Source: Gracilaria gracilis (taxonomy: Eukaryota; Rhodophyta; Florideophyceae; Gracilariales; Gracilariaceae). From it: DNA of 64,000 nucleotides. Shown piece by piece: positions 27,500 to 39,692 of this stretch. Within the stretch, counting starts at the first letter, position 1. Each line of letters begins with the position of its first letter. The translations under genes and the position numbers were made by a program. The stretch lies in contig JARGSG010000122.1 of NCBI GenBank assembly GCA_030374805.1, positions 86,010 through 150,009 of the forward strand, written 5' to 3'. The notes beneath the pieces were generated by a model that ran no database searches, was not told where the DNA came from, and worked only from the letters and a program-made list of their open reading frames with translations.

Positions 27500-29828
27500 C
27501 CCCCCCTCCACCGGAAGCGGGAGACTTGCAAAGAGAATTGCGATGAGTCACGAACAAGGAACCAGTCAAAGACTTGGTAAGAATATCTGCGCGGTTCTGA
27601 GCAGACGGAATATACTGTATGTCAACAGTGTTCTTCTTCACAGCTTCCAAAACATGATGGTAGCGCAGATCAATGTGCTTGACTCTGCGCAGTCCCAAGT
27701 ATTCCTTCGACCAGCAAACGGTGCCGAGGTTGTCCTGAAATAAAGGAATCGCGGAGGTGATGGGATTGCCAATCTCTTCGAAGATGTTCCTAACCCAGTG
27801 CAGTTCCTGATACATTCCGACATAGCGTAAAACTCAGCCTCCGATGTTGAAAGTGCGGTTGACTTCTGCAACTTCGAGCTCCATATCACGGGTACGCTGT
27901 CCAAAACAAAGTACATAACCCCCCTAGATCGACGTTTGTCCTAGGTCCCGTGCCCAATCTGCGTCGGACCAAGATATGACATTAGGCCTAACATCGGGCG
28001 GAATGAGTAAACCATGTGTCCGTGTGCCTTTCAGATAACGAACAACATGCTTCATGGCTTGCCAATGTTCTGGGCGCGGGCTTGAAGCAAACTTTCCCAA
28101 CATAGACACTGCAGTTGCAATGTCCGGTCGAGTGCGGGTGCTAAGAAACAGCAGAGAGCCAAGGACCTGCTTGTACGGAACATTTGTCATTGTCAATGCT
28201 TCTTCGTTACTCGGTAACTGCCGTGCTTCATAAAGAGAATGACCTTCGGGAAGTGGGGCGGCAGCTGTATTCGCGTCGGACATAGATGACAGCGTGACAA
28301 TCTTGTCAATGAGAGGCTGTTGATGCAAGCGAATACCAGACTCCGAGTCATCAATCGAGACACCAAGATAGAGATTAGCCTTTCCAAGATCACTGACTTC
28401 GTAGTTGTCTGATAGCTTCTGCTTCATCAATGCTGTCAATACGGCAGGGCCAAGGATGCAAATGTCATCAACGTATGCCAATAGAACAAGCATACCGTCC
28501 GCGGAGGTGTACGTAATTGGGAGACACCTTTGGAATTGTGGCCATCATAACGGTGTGGGCTGAATTGGACACCAAGGGAGACGAAGAATGGCTGCGTGGA
28601 GAGGGTGGAATGTAATAGAGGCCATCAGGGTGTTTCGGAGCTGTTCCAATGATTTGAAAGTCATTCTGAAGATCGATTAGAAAGACCGCGTCAGGCATGA
28701 AGAGGACAGCAATTTGCTTACAGGTCAAGGCAGGGATGGAGAGAAGGCTCATAGCGATATCGGGCGATACCAATGTGTTGCTGAGGTTGACTGAAGTATT
28801 CATGTTGTCGTACTGCCATTGGACTGTCCGTGTGCCTTGTTCAGTAGCAACAATCTGTGAGTCATCACCAAGTGCAATAGGGATCGAGCATGATTCGATT
28901 CCATGGACATCCTTACGGTCGGGGGTGAGATGGGTCGTTGTACCCGAATCAAGCATAAGTAGCTCATCAGAACTTGGGCGTCCCAGCATCGCACGGGCGA
29001 CAGCAGCTCGAGTTCGATGGTTGCTTCCCGAGTGTGCTGAGTTGTTAAACTTAGGCTTGTCTTTAGGCTTCTGATCGCTGGAACCAGAGCGATAACTGCC
29101 ATTAGTCCGGATGTCCTTTGCAGAGTCGTTCAAGTTGAGACGATGCTTTGGGTTCTTCGGATTCAAAAAGCAGTTGTGCGTGGTGTGGTTTCTTCTCTTG
29201 CAAATACCACACTTTGACTTTGCTGCATGGGCTTGTTCCGTTCTGTTTGTGGGCAGAGCACGGTGTTCATCGAGTAGACGCGATGTAACCAAGTCCCAAG
29301 TCAGATTGTCAGATGACACAGTCTTAATGGCAGCACACACTGCATGTAGCTGAGGTGCCTTTACGGATGCCACTAGAAGTGCAACAGAGAGTTCTTCAGG
29401 TAGCCTAGTGTCCATACTGTTGAGTTGTTCAACTAAGCTTGCCATCTTGTCCACATGTTTGCCAAGGTTTTTCGAAACGTCAGTGTACGTTAGCGTGACC
29501 AGCTCACAAATTTTAGATATGCGAGAGGCGGTGGACGTAGAAGCATAACGATTGTCGAGCCGTTTGAGCATTTTGTTGGGGTTACCAATTTCTGTTTGGA
29601 CCACTCTTAATGCTTCATTGGACATGCAGAGACAATGATTCCACTGGCCTTCTTTTGGCCTTGATGAACTCTTCACGCTTTTCATCATCAGCAGCAAAAG
29701 GATTGCGCGAATGAAGAAGAGTGTTTCCAACTCCTTTGGGCGTCACAAGTGGCTTCAATACGTATGCGCCAAAGTTTGTAATCGTCCTTCTCCTCGAAGG
29801 GTTTGATGCGAATTTTGTCACTTTCCAT
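27495..29828 (-). pseudogene. Copia unit 1, internally deleted gag-pol
   Basis: Starts at ATG 29828 (MESDKIRIKPF by analogy with units 2 and 3). It keeps gag with CGICKRRNHTTHNC and protease MLDSGTTTH. It then jumps from the segment ATIPKVSPNY into the RT segment just before LVLLAYVDDICILG, losing integrase and most of RT. The join lies at GTAA near 28513, a 4-bp microhomology between the two deletion ends. Other frame errors occur at 27938 (extra C) and 27807 (missing C). Its RNase H start is in frame where units 2 and 3 are broken. The stop codon lies in the first bases of the LTR. Confidence 0.9.
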
Positions 29829-29948
29829 TGTTGCAAAAAGGGAATTCGTCAAGAAGGGAAAACAAGGAAAAGAGGAGAGAAGATAGAAGGGAGAAAGAAT
29901 GCGAAGAAACTGAGATGTAGAGACAATTAGCGATGCGCAAAAGCGAGC

Positions 29949-29960
29949 GGGCCCATAACC
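29949..29960 (-). other. Primer-binding site, Copia unit 1
   Basis: GGTTATGGGCCC directly after the LTR on the minus strand. It is complementary to GGGCCCAUAACC of the initiator tRNA-Met anticodon arm. The same 12 bases follow the LTRs of units 2 (34536-34547) and 3 (39125-39136). Confidence 0.8.
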
Positions 29961-30180
29961 TTTCAGTACAGTTGAACTTCACAGAAGAGCTGGGGGTGAA
30001 ACAAAGTGATGGTGCTTTGTTTCACCCAGTCTTTATAGACGATGAACTTAGTACAGATGCAGTCACGTAAGCAAACTAGTGAACTCAGTAGCTCACGATA
30101 ATAAATTCAAATACAAATGCAGACTCAAATACAAATACAAACTCAAATACAAATACAAATGCTGTGTTCTCGTGCTCACA
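29961..30180 (-). repeat. Copia array LTR 2
   Basis: 220 bp, shared between units 1 and 2: 5' LTR of unit 1 and 3' LTR of unit 2. Confidence 0.93.
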
Positions 30181-33100
30181 CCCCCCCTCCACCGGAAGCG
30201 GGAGACTTGCAAAGAGAATTGCGATGAGTCACGAACAAGGAACCAGTCAAAGACTTGGTAAGAATATCTGCGCGGTTCTGAGCAGACGGAATATACTGTA
30301 TGTCAACAGTGTTCTTCTTCACAGCTTCCAAAACATGATGGTAGCGCAGATCAATGTGCTTGACTCTGCGCAGTCCCAAGTATTCCTTCGACCAGCAAAC
30401 GGTGCCGAGGTTGTCCTGAAATAAAGGAATCGCGGAGGTGATGGGATTGCCAATCTCTTCGAAGATGTTCCTAACCCAGTGCAGTTCCCTGATACATTCC
30501 GACATAGCGTAAAACTCAGCCTCCGATGTTGAAAGTGCGGTTGACTTCTGCAACTTCGAGCTCCATATCACGGGTACGCTGTCCAAACAAAGTACATAAC
30601 CCCCCTAGATCGACGTTTGTCTAGGTCCCGTGCCCAATCTGCGTCGGACCAAGATATGACATTAGGCCTAACATCGGGCGGAATGAGTAAACCATGTGTC
30701 CGTGTGCCTTTCAGATAACGAACAACATGCTTCATGGCTTGCCAATGTTCTGGGCGCGGGCTTGAAGCAAACTTTCCCAACATAGACACTGCAGTTGCAA
30801 TGTCCGGTCGAGTGCGGGTGCTAAGAAACAGCAGAGAGCCAAGGACCTGCTTGTACGGAACATTTGTCATTGTCAATGCTTCTTCGTTACTCGGTAACTG
30901 CCGTGCTTCATAAAGAGAATGACCTTCGGGAAGTGGGGCGGCAGCTGTATTCGCGTCGGACATAGATGACAGCGTGACAATCTTGTCAATGAGAGGCTGT
31001 TGATGCAAGCGAATACCAGACTCCGAGTCATCAATCGAGACACCAAGATAGAGATTAGCCTTTCCAAGATCACTGACTTCGTAGTTGTCTGATAGCTTCT
31101 GCTTCATCCATGCTGTCAATACGGCAGGGCCAAGGATGCAAATGTCATCAACGTATGCCAAGAGAACAAGCATACCGTCCGCGGAGGTGTACGTAAAAAG
31201 GCAAGGGTGGGACTGGGCTTGAGTAAGACCAATAGAGCGGAGATACGCGGAAAGGTTCTCGAACCAGAGGCGGGGAGCTTCACGAGTACCGTAAAGAGAC
31301 TTCACCAGTTGAACAACGCGACCATTGGCTTCGGCAATGCCATGAATCGTGGGAAGTCGTATCCAGATAGGATTCTCGGATGGTATGGTAGCATGAAGGA
31401 AGGCACCTTTGATGTCCACGTGTTGGCGGTCCCAACCTTGTGCCTGTGAGTAGGCAAGGAGAAGGCGGAACAACTCAAAGTTCAAGACTGGGGTGTAGAG
31501 GCTGTCCTTGTCACACTCCGTTTGAAAATTACCGCGAGCAACCAAACGAGCTTTGAAGCGTAAAGGATTGCCCTTGTGATCACGTTTCAAACGTAAAATG
31601 ATTCCTGAAGGAATAGGTGGACCGTGATCAGGGTCTGCATCTCGATAGGTGCCCAGGGCGGTGATGGTGCGGAATTCTTCCTTGATTGCGTCTAGCCAAA
31701 GGTTCGCTTCGGGAGAACGAAGGGCAGTCTTCAAAGTGGGCTCATCATTAGTGGTGATGCTGTGCGGAAGAGCAACGTGAGCCTGCGGGGTGGAGAGAAA
31801 GCTGTCATCAGAGGCGTAACGTCCGTTGTCGTAGGTGGAAGGCTTGGCGGGGTAGTGCGTCAAAGTAGACCAAACGGATGAGACAGAAGCGGTGTCGCTG
31901 TGATCGTCAACAGGTGCGTCGTCTACAATGGGCGCTTCGGAGCAATCCGAGTCGGAATCAACATAACCGTACGTTGGAGTTGGGTCATCCAGAGGAGGAG
32001 GCTGGAGAGGCTGTGGTGTGGACGAAGACAAACCAGGAAGGCCAGGGAAGTCGGATTCGATGAACTTCACATGCTTGGTACGAACAATACCTTCAGCTGT
32101 CTTGATGAGGTACATGCCGCCATGAGTATGGCCAAGATTGATACCTTCAGTGAGGCGAGGATCGAACTTGGTAAGTGTCTTCTCACTGTGTAAGACCAGT
32201 GCACGGCAACCAAAGGCTTTCATATGCTTAGCATAGCGAGGGTATTCACCGAACAAGGCAACGAACGGTATCTGGTTTGTGCTGCGATGGACAATGAGGT
32301 TCCTTGCTTCAACGGCTTGTTGTAGGGCATAGACCCACAAGGATTTGGGAAGGTGGGCATGCAGGAGGGCAGCGCGGATTGGTCCGATCGTAATACCGAT
32401 GTGACGTTCTGCTAAACCATTCGAAGAAGGAGTGTAGGTTGACGTCTCGGTGACGGTGATGCCCAATTCGGAAAGCTTCGTCTTTGCGCGAAAGAATTCA
32501 GAGCCACCATCAGTGTGGAGAGAGCGCACAGGAAAGCCAGTTTGTCGTTCGAACCAAACGATAAAGATCAGGATTTGCTTAGACGCTTCAACCTTCGTAC
32601 GCAACGGAGCGGCGGTCATGAAGCGGGTGCATTCGTCGACGATGATAAGAAAGTATCGATGACCTTCATTAGAAAGAGAGCCAGCATCAGTAATGTCTGC
32701 GTGTAGGTGTCCTGGCTTCGTAAGGGAGGTAAGACTGCCGGAAAAAGACTTGCGAAATTTGCCACGAGTGCATGGGAGGCAGTCACCTTTGAACTCCGGG
32801 TTAGGGGGGAGGAGGTTCTTGCGAAGCATACGTCCAATAGCATCGAGGGAGCCAGCATGGGCAAGACGAACATGCCAAAGATTGATGATTTGTTGTTCGG
32901 TTGGAGTGATATCGATCTCGACAGGGATTGTGTCGGACGTCGACTCGGTATCATCCACCTGTGTGGCAGCGTCATTGATACTCAAGCTGGAGTCCTGTTC
33001 ATCATCGGAACTGAGTTCCGAAAGAGACAGGGAGTCGTCCGTAAGTCTTTCAGAGGTGTCAGAGGTATCCTCAAGAGAGGAGAGAATGGCAAAAGGGTTG

Positions 33101-34416
33101 TAATTGGGAGACATCTTTGGAATTGTGGCCATCATGACAGTGTGGGCTGAATTGGACACCAAGGGAGACGAAGAATGGCTGCCTGGAGAGGGTGGAATGT
33201 AATAGAGGCCATCAGGGTGTTTCGGAGCTGTTCCAATGATTTGAAAGTCATTCTGAAGATCGATTAGAAAGGCCGCGTCAGGCATGAAGAGGACAGCAAT
33301 TTGCTTACAGGTCAAGGCAGGGATGGAAAGAAGGCTCATAGCGATATCGGGCGATACCAATGTGTTGCTGAGGTTGACTGAAGTATTCATGTTGTCGTAC
33401 TGCCATTGGACTGTCCGTGTGCCTTGTTCAGTAGCAACAATCTGTGAGTCATCACCAAGTGCAATAGGGATCGAGCATGATTCGATTCCATGGACATCCT
33501 TACGGTCGGGGGTGAGATGGGTCGTTGTACCCGAATCAAGCATAAGTAGCTCATCAGAACTTGGGCGTCCCAGCATCGCACGGGCGACAGCAGCTCGAGT
33601 TCGATGGTTGCTTCCCGAGTGTGCTGAGTTGTTAAACTTAGGCTTGTCTTTAGGCTTCTGATCGCTGGAACCAGAGCGATAACTGCCATTAGTCCGGATG
33701 TCCTTTGCAGAGTCGTTCAAGTTGAGACGATGCTTTGGGTTCTTCGGATTCAAAAAGCAGTTGTGCGTGGTGTGGTTTCTTCTCTTGCAAATACCACACT
33801 TTGACTTTGCTGCATGGGCTTGTTCCGTTCTGTTTGTGGGCAGAGCACGGTGTTCATCGAGTAGACGCGATGTAACCAAGTCCCAAGTCAGATTGTCAGA
33901 TGACACAGTCTTAATGGCAGCACACACTGCATGTAGCTGAGGTGCCTTTACGGATGCCACTAGAAGTGCAACAGAGAGTTCTTCAGGTAGCCTAGTGTCC
34001 ATACTGTTGAGTTGTTCAACTAAGCTTGCCATCTTGTCCACATGTTTGCCAAGGTTTTTCGAAACGTCAGTGTACGTTAGCGTGACCAGCTCACAAATTT
34101 TAGATATGCGAGAGGCGGTGGACGTAGAAGCATAACGATTGTCGAGCCGTTTGAGCATTTTGTTGGGGTTACCAATTTCTGTTTGGACCACTCTTAATGC
34201 TTCATTGGACAATGCAGAGACAATGATTCCACTGGCCTTCTTTTGGCCTTGGATGAACTCTTCACGCTTTTCATCATCAGCAGCAAAAGGATTGCGCGAA
34301 TGAAGAAGAGTGTTTCCAACTCCTTTGGCGTCACAAGTGGCTTCAATACGTATGCGCCAAAGTTTGTAATCGTCCTTCTCCTCGAAGGGTTTGATGCGAA
34401 TTTTGTCACTTTCCAT
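30176..34416 (-). pseudogene. Copia unit 2 gag-pol polyprotein
   Basis: Single frame from ATG 34416 (MESDKIRIKPFEEKDDYK) through gag (zinc knuckle CGICKRRNHTTHNC near residue 210), protease (MLDSGTTTH), integrase (HVRLAHAG...CLPC finger; HADITDAG, LHTDGGSEF, NGLAERH), RT (HVDIKGAFLHA; LLAYVDDICILG) to RNase H, about 1280 codons. A one-base deletion near 30585 shifts the frame at the start of RNase H, giving an early stop at 30568; the rest of RNase H (SVPVIWSSKLQ to NRADILTKSL) follows in another frame to 30176. Unit 1 has the extra base there and reads through in frame, so the deletion is a mutation, not programmed. The frame is open upstream of the ATG into the LTR. Confidence 0.92.
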
Positions 34417-34535
34417 TGTTGCAAAAAGGGAATTCGTCAAGAAGGGAAACAAGGAAAAGAGGAGAGAAGATAGAAGGGAGAAAGAATGCGAAGAAACTGA
34501 GATGTAGAGACAATTAGCGATGCGCAAAAGCGAGC

Positions 34536-34547
34536 GGGCCCATAACC
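34536..34547 (-). other. Primer-binding site, Copia unit 2
   Basis: GGTTATGGGCCC abutting the LTR at 34548, half-tRNA iMet type. Confidence 0.8.
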
Positions 34548-34767
34548 TTTCAGTACAGTTGAACTTCACAGAAGAGCTGGGGGTGAAACAAAGTGATGGT
34601 GCTTTGTTTCACCCAGTCTTTATAGACGATGAACTTAGTACAGATGCAGTCACGTAAGCAAACTAGTGAACTCAGTAGCTCACGATAATAAATTCAAATA
34701 CAAATGCAGACTCAAATACAAATACAAACTCAAATACAAATACAAATGCTGTGTTCTCGTGCTCACA
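34548..34767 (-). repeat. Copia array LTR 3
   Basis: 220 bp, shared by units 2 and 3. The polypurine tract next to it has nine G on the minus strand; units 1 and 2 have seven. Confidence 0.93.
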
Positions 34768-37700
34768 CCCCCCCCCTCCACCGGAAGCGGGAGACTTGCA
34801 AAGAGAATTGCGATGAGTCACGAACAAGGAACCAGTCAAAGACTTGGTAAGAATATCTGCGCGGTTCTGAGCAGACGGAATATACTGTATGTCAACAGTG
34901 TTCTTCTTCACAGCTTCCAAAACATGATGGTAGCGCAGATCAATGTGCTTGACTCTGCGCAGTCCCAAGTATTCCTTCGACCAGCAAACGGTGCCGAGGT
35001 TGTCCTGAAATAAAGGAATCGCGGAGGTGATGGGATTGCCAATCTCTTCGAAGATGTTCCTAACCCAGTGCAGTTCCCTGATACATTCCGACATAGCGTA
35101 AAACTCAGCCTCCGATGTTGAAAGTGCGGTTGACTTCTGCAACTTCGAGCTCCATATCACGGGTACGCTGTCCAAACAAAGTACATAACCCCCCTAGATC
35201 GACGTTTGTCTAGGTCCCGTGCCCAATCTGCGTCGGACCAAGATATGACATTAGGCCTAACATCGGGCGGAATGAGTAAACCATGTGTCCGTGTGCCTTT
35301 CAGATAACGAACAACATGCTTCATGGCTTGCCAATGTTCTGGGCGCGGGCTTGAAGCAAACTTTCCCAACATAGACACTGCAGTTGCAATGTCCGGTCGA
35401 GTGCGGGTGCTAAGAAACAGCAGAGAGCCAAGGACCTGCTTGTACGGAACATTTGTCATTGTCAATGCTTCTTCGTTACTCGGTAACTGCCGTGCTTCAT
35501 AAAGAGAATGACCTTCGGGAAGTGGGGCGGCAGCTGTATTCGCGTCGGACATAGATGACAGCGTGACAATCTTGTCAATGAGAGGCTGTTGATGCAAGCG
35601 AATACCAGACTCCGAGTCATCAATCGAGACACCAAGATAGAGATTAGCCTTTCCAAGATCACTGACTTCGTAGTTGTCTGATAGCTTCTGCTTCATCCAT
35701 GCTGTCAATACGGCAGGGCCAAGGATGCAAATGTCATCAACGTATGCCAAGAGAACAAGCATACCGTCCGCGGAGGTGTACGTAAAAAGGCAAGGGTGGG
35801 ACTGGGCTTGAGTAAGACCAATAGAGCGGAGATACGCGGAAAGGTTCTCGAACCAGAGGCGGGGAGCTTCACGAGTACCGTAAAGAGACTTCACCAGTTG
35901 AACAACGCGACCATTGGCTTCGGCAATGCCATGAATCGTGGGAAGTCGTATCCAGATAGGATTCTCGGATGGTATGGTAGCATGAAGGAAGGCACCTTTG
36001 ATGTCCACGTGTTGGCGGTCCCAACCTTGTGCCTGTGAGTAGGCAAGGAGAAGGCGGAACAACTCAAAGTTCAAGACTGGGGTGTAGAGGCTGTCCTTGT
36101 CACACTCCGTTTGAAAATTACCGCGAGCAACCAAACGAGCTTTGAAGCGTAAAGGATTGCCCTTGTGATCACGTTTCAAACGTAAAATGATTCCTGAAGG
36201 AATAGGTGGACCGTGATCAGGGTCTGCATCTCGATAGGTGCCCAGGGCGGTGATGGTGCGGAATTCTTCCTTGATTGCGTCTAGCCAAAGGTTCGCTTCG
36301 GGAGAACGAAGGGCAGTCTTCAAAGTGGGCTCATCATTAGTGGTGATGCTGTGCGGAAGAGCAACGTGAGCCTGCGGGGTGGAGAGAAAGCTGTCATCAG
36401 AGGCGTAACGTCCGTTGTCGTAGGTGGAAGGCTTGGCGGGGTAGTGCGTCAAAGTAGACCAAACGGATGAGACAGAAGCGGTGTCGCTGTGATCGTCAAC
36501 AGGTGCGTCGTCTACAATGGGCGCTTCGGAGCAATCCGAGTCGGAATCAACATAACCGTACGTTGGAGTTGGGTCATCCAGAGGAGGAGGCTGGAGAGGC
36601 TGCGGTGTGGACGAAGACAAACCAGGAAGGCCAGGGAAGTCGGATTCGATGAACTTCACATGCTTGGTACGAACAATACCTTCAGCTGTCTTGATGAGGT
36701 ACATGCCGCCATGAGTATGGCCAAGATTGATACCTTCAGTGAGGCGAGGATCGAACTTGGTAAGTGTCTTCTCACTGTGTAAGACCAGTGCACGGCAACC
36801 AAAGGCTTTCATATGCTTAGCATAGCGAGGGTATTCACCGAACAAGGCAACGAACGGTATCTGGTTTGTGCTGCGATGGACAATGAGGTTCCTTGCTTCA
36901 ACGGCTTGTTGTAGGGCATAGACCCACAAGGATTTGGGAAGGTGGGCATGCAGGAGGGCAGCGCGGATTGGTCCGATCGTAATACCGATGTGACGTTCTG
37001 CTAAACCATTCGAAGAAGGAGTGTAGGTTGACGTCTCGGTGACGGTGATGCCCAATTCGGAAAGCTTCGTCTTTGCGCGAAAGAATTCAGAGCCACCATC
37101 AGTGTGGAGAGAGCGCACAGGAAAGCCAGTTTGTCGTTCGAACCAAACGATAAAGATCAGGATTTGCTTAGACGCTTCAACCTTCGTACGCAACGGAGCG
37201 GCGGTCATGAAGCGGGTGCATTCGTCGACGATGATAAGAAAGTATCGATGACCTTCATTAGAAAGAGAGCCAGCATCAGTAATGTCTGCGTGTAGGTGTC
37301 CTGGCTTCGTAAGGGAGGTAAGACTGCCGGAAAAAGACTTGCGAAATTTGCCACGAGTGCATGGGAGGCAGTCACCTTTGAACTCCGGGTTAGGGGGGAG
37401 GAGGTTCTTGCGAAGCATACGTCCAATAGCATCGAGGGAGCCAGCATGGGCAAGACGAACATGCCAAAGATTGATGATTTGTTGTTCGGTTGGAGTGATA
37501 TCGATCTCGACAGGGATTGTGTCGGACGTCGACTCGGTATCATCCACCTGTGTGGCAGCGTCATTGATACTCAAGCTGGAGTCCTGTTCATCATCGGAAC
37601 TGAGTTCCGAAAGAGACAGGGAGTCGTCCGTAAGTCTTTCAGAGGTGTCAGAGGTATCCTCAAGAGAGGAGAGAATGGCAAAAGGGTTGTAATTGGGAGA

Positions 37701-39005
37701 CATCTTTGGAATTGTGGCCATCATGACAGTGTGGGCTGAATTGGACACCAAGGGAGACGAAGAATGGCTGCCTGGAGAGGGTGGAATGTAATAGAGGCCA
37801 TCAGGGTGTTTCGGAGCTGTTCCAATGATTTGAAAGTCATTCTGAAGATCGATTAGAAAGGCCGCGTCAGGCATGAAGAGGACAGCAATTTGCTTACAGG
37901 TCAAGGCAGGGATGGAAAGAAGGCTCATAGCGATATCGGGCGATACCAATGTGTTGCTGAGGTTGACTGAAGTATTCATGTTGTCGTACTGCCATTGGAC
38001 TGTCCGTGTGCCTTGTTCAGTAGCAACAATCTGTGAGTCATCACCAAGTGCAATAGGGATCGAGCATGATTCGATTCCATGGACATCCTTACGGTCGGGG
38101 GTGAGATGGGTCGTTGTACCCGAATCAAGCATAAGTAGCTCATCAGAACTTGGGCGTCCCAGCATCGCACGGGCGACAGCAGCTCGAGTTCGATGGTTGC
38201 TTCCCGAGTGTGCTGAGTTGTTAAACTTAGGCTTGTCTTTAGGCTTCTGATCGCTGGAACCAGAGCGATAACTGCCATTAGTCCGGATGTCCTTTGCAGA
38301 GTCGTTCAAGTTGAGACGATGCTTTGGGTTCTTCGGATTCAAAAAGCAGTTGTGCGTGGTGTGGTTTCTTCTCTTGCAAATACCACACTTTGACTTTGCT
38401 GCATGGGCTTGTTCCGTTCTGTTTGTGGGCAGAGCACGGTGTTCATCGAGTAGACGCGATGTAACCAAGTCCCAAGTCAGATTGTCAGATGACACAGTCT
38501 TAATGGCAGCACACACTGCATGTAGCTGAGGTGCCTTTACGGATGCCACTAGAAGTGCAACAGAGAGTTCTTCAGGTAGCCTAGTGTCCATACTGTTGAG
38601 TTGTTCAACTAAGCTTGCCATCTTGTCCACATGTTTGCCAAGGTTTTTCGAAACGTCAGTGTACGTTAGCGTGACCAGCTCACAAATTTTAGATATGCGA
38701 GAGGCGGTGGACGTAGAAGCATAACGATTGTCGAGCCGTTTGAGCATTTTGTTGGGGTTACCAATTTCTGTTTGGACCACTCTTAATGCTTCATTGGACA
38801 ATGCAGAGACAATGATTCCACTGGCCTTCTTTTGGCCTTGGATGAACTCTTCACGCTTTTCATCATCAGCAGCAAAAGGATTGCGCGAATGAAGAAGAGT
38901 GTTTCCAACTCCTTTGGCGTCACAAGTGGCTTCAATACGTATGCGCCAAAGTTTGTAATCGTCCTTCTCCTCGAAGGGTTTGATGCGAATTTTGTCACTT
39001 TCCAT
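34672..39005 (-). pseudogene. Copia unit 3 gag-pol polyprotein
   Basis: Same protein as unit 2, starting at ATG 39005; I see no amino-acid difference up to the shared frameshift near 35174. A silent base change at about 36602 separates the units. Because the polypurine tract is two bases longer, the final RNase H frame misses the stop used by units 1 and 2 and runs into the LTR to 34672. Both units 2 and 3 are therefore defective in the same way. Confidence 0.92.
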
Positions 39006-39124
39006 TGTTGCAAAAAGGGAATTCGTCAAGAAGGGAAACAAGGAAAAGAGGAGAGAAGATAGAAGGGAGAAAGAATGCGAAGAAACTGAGATGTAGAGAC
39101 AATTAGCGATGCGCAAAAGCGAGC

Positions 39125-39136
39125 GGGCCCATAACC
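39125..39136 (-). other. Primer-binding site, Copia unit 3
   Basis: GGTTATGGGCCC abutting the outer 5' LTR, half-tRNA iMet type. Confidence 0.8.
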
Positions 39137-39356
39137 TTTCAGTACAGTTGAACTTCACAGAAGAGCTGGGGGTGAAACAAAGTGATGGTGCTTTGTTTCA
39201 CCCAGTCTTTATAGACGATGAACTTAGTACAGATGCAGTCACGTAAGCAAACTAGTGAACTCAGTAGCTCACGATAATAAATTCAAATACAAATGCAGAC
39301 TCAAATACAAATACAAACTCAAATACAAATACAAATGCTGTGTTCTCGTGCTCACA
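39137..39356 (-). repeat. Copia array LTR 4
   Basis: 220 bp, the outermost 5' LTR of the array. Target duplication TTCAG follows at 39357-39361. Confidence 0.93.
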
Positions 39357-39692
39357 TTCAGCAATGATTGCTTAGGATAAGGATATAGAGATAATGTGGG
39401 AGAACTGGAAAAACCAAATGTTACGTAAAATAGGGGTTCTATGATACTGTGCCCCCTTGTTGCAAGGATACATTATATTCAATTATGAGTTTTTCCACCC
39501 ATGTAGTTCATAAAATGTTTCCGCAATAGGCACCATGTTGCTCAAAAACGGCTATCATCCAAAAAAAGAAACTCTCTGCGTCCCAATCGAAGTAACATAG
39601 CAGTCTGCAACATTGTATAAAGTCAAACAAAGTGTAGGTGATCTTAGTAGCTTTCGTTCCTCAGCGTTTGGTTCATTACGTGGCCTGAAAGC

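Larger units (their letters stand above)
27280..39356 (-). mobile_element. Tandem array of three Copia units sharing four LTRs
   Basis: LTR-internal-LTR-internal-LTR-internal-LTR on the minus strand. The four 220-bp LTRs look identical. A single 5-bp target duplication TTCAG flanks the whole array (27275-27279 and 39357-39361), so it occupies one insertion site. Unit 2 (about 30181-34547) and unit 3 (34768-39136) are nearly base-identical; unit 1 (27500-29960) has lost 1.9 kb. Confidence 0.95.

Noticed and set aside
30568..30600. Programmed frameshift at the G run before RNase H in Copia units 2 and 3
   Set aside because: Unit 1 reads the same region in one frame with one extra base at 27903-27906, so the break in units 2 and 3 is a deletion.
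27280..39356. Regularly spaced identical repeats suggesting an array of another kind (CRISPR-like or satellite)
   Set aside because: The repeats are 220-bp LTRs with primer-binding sites and polypurine tracts around retroelement coding regions.
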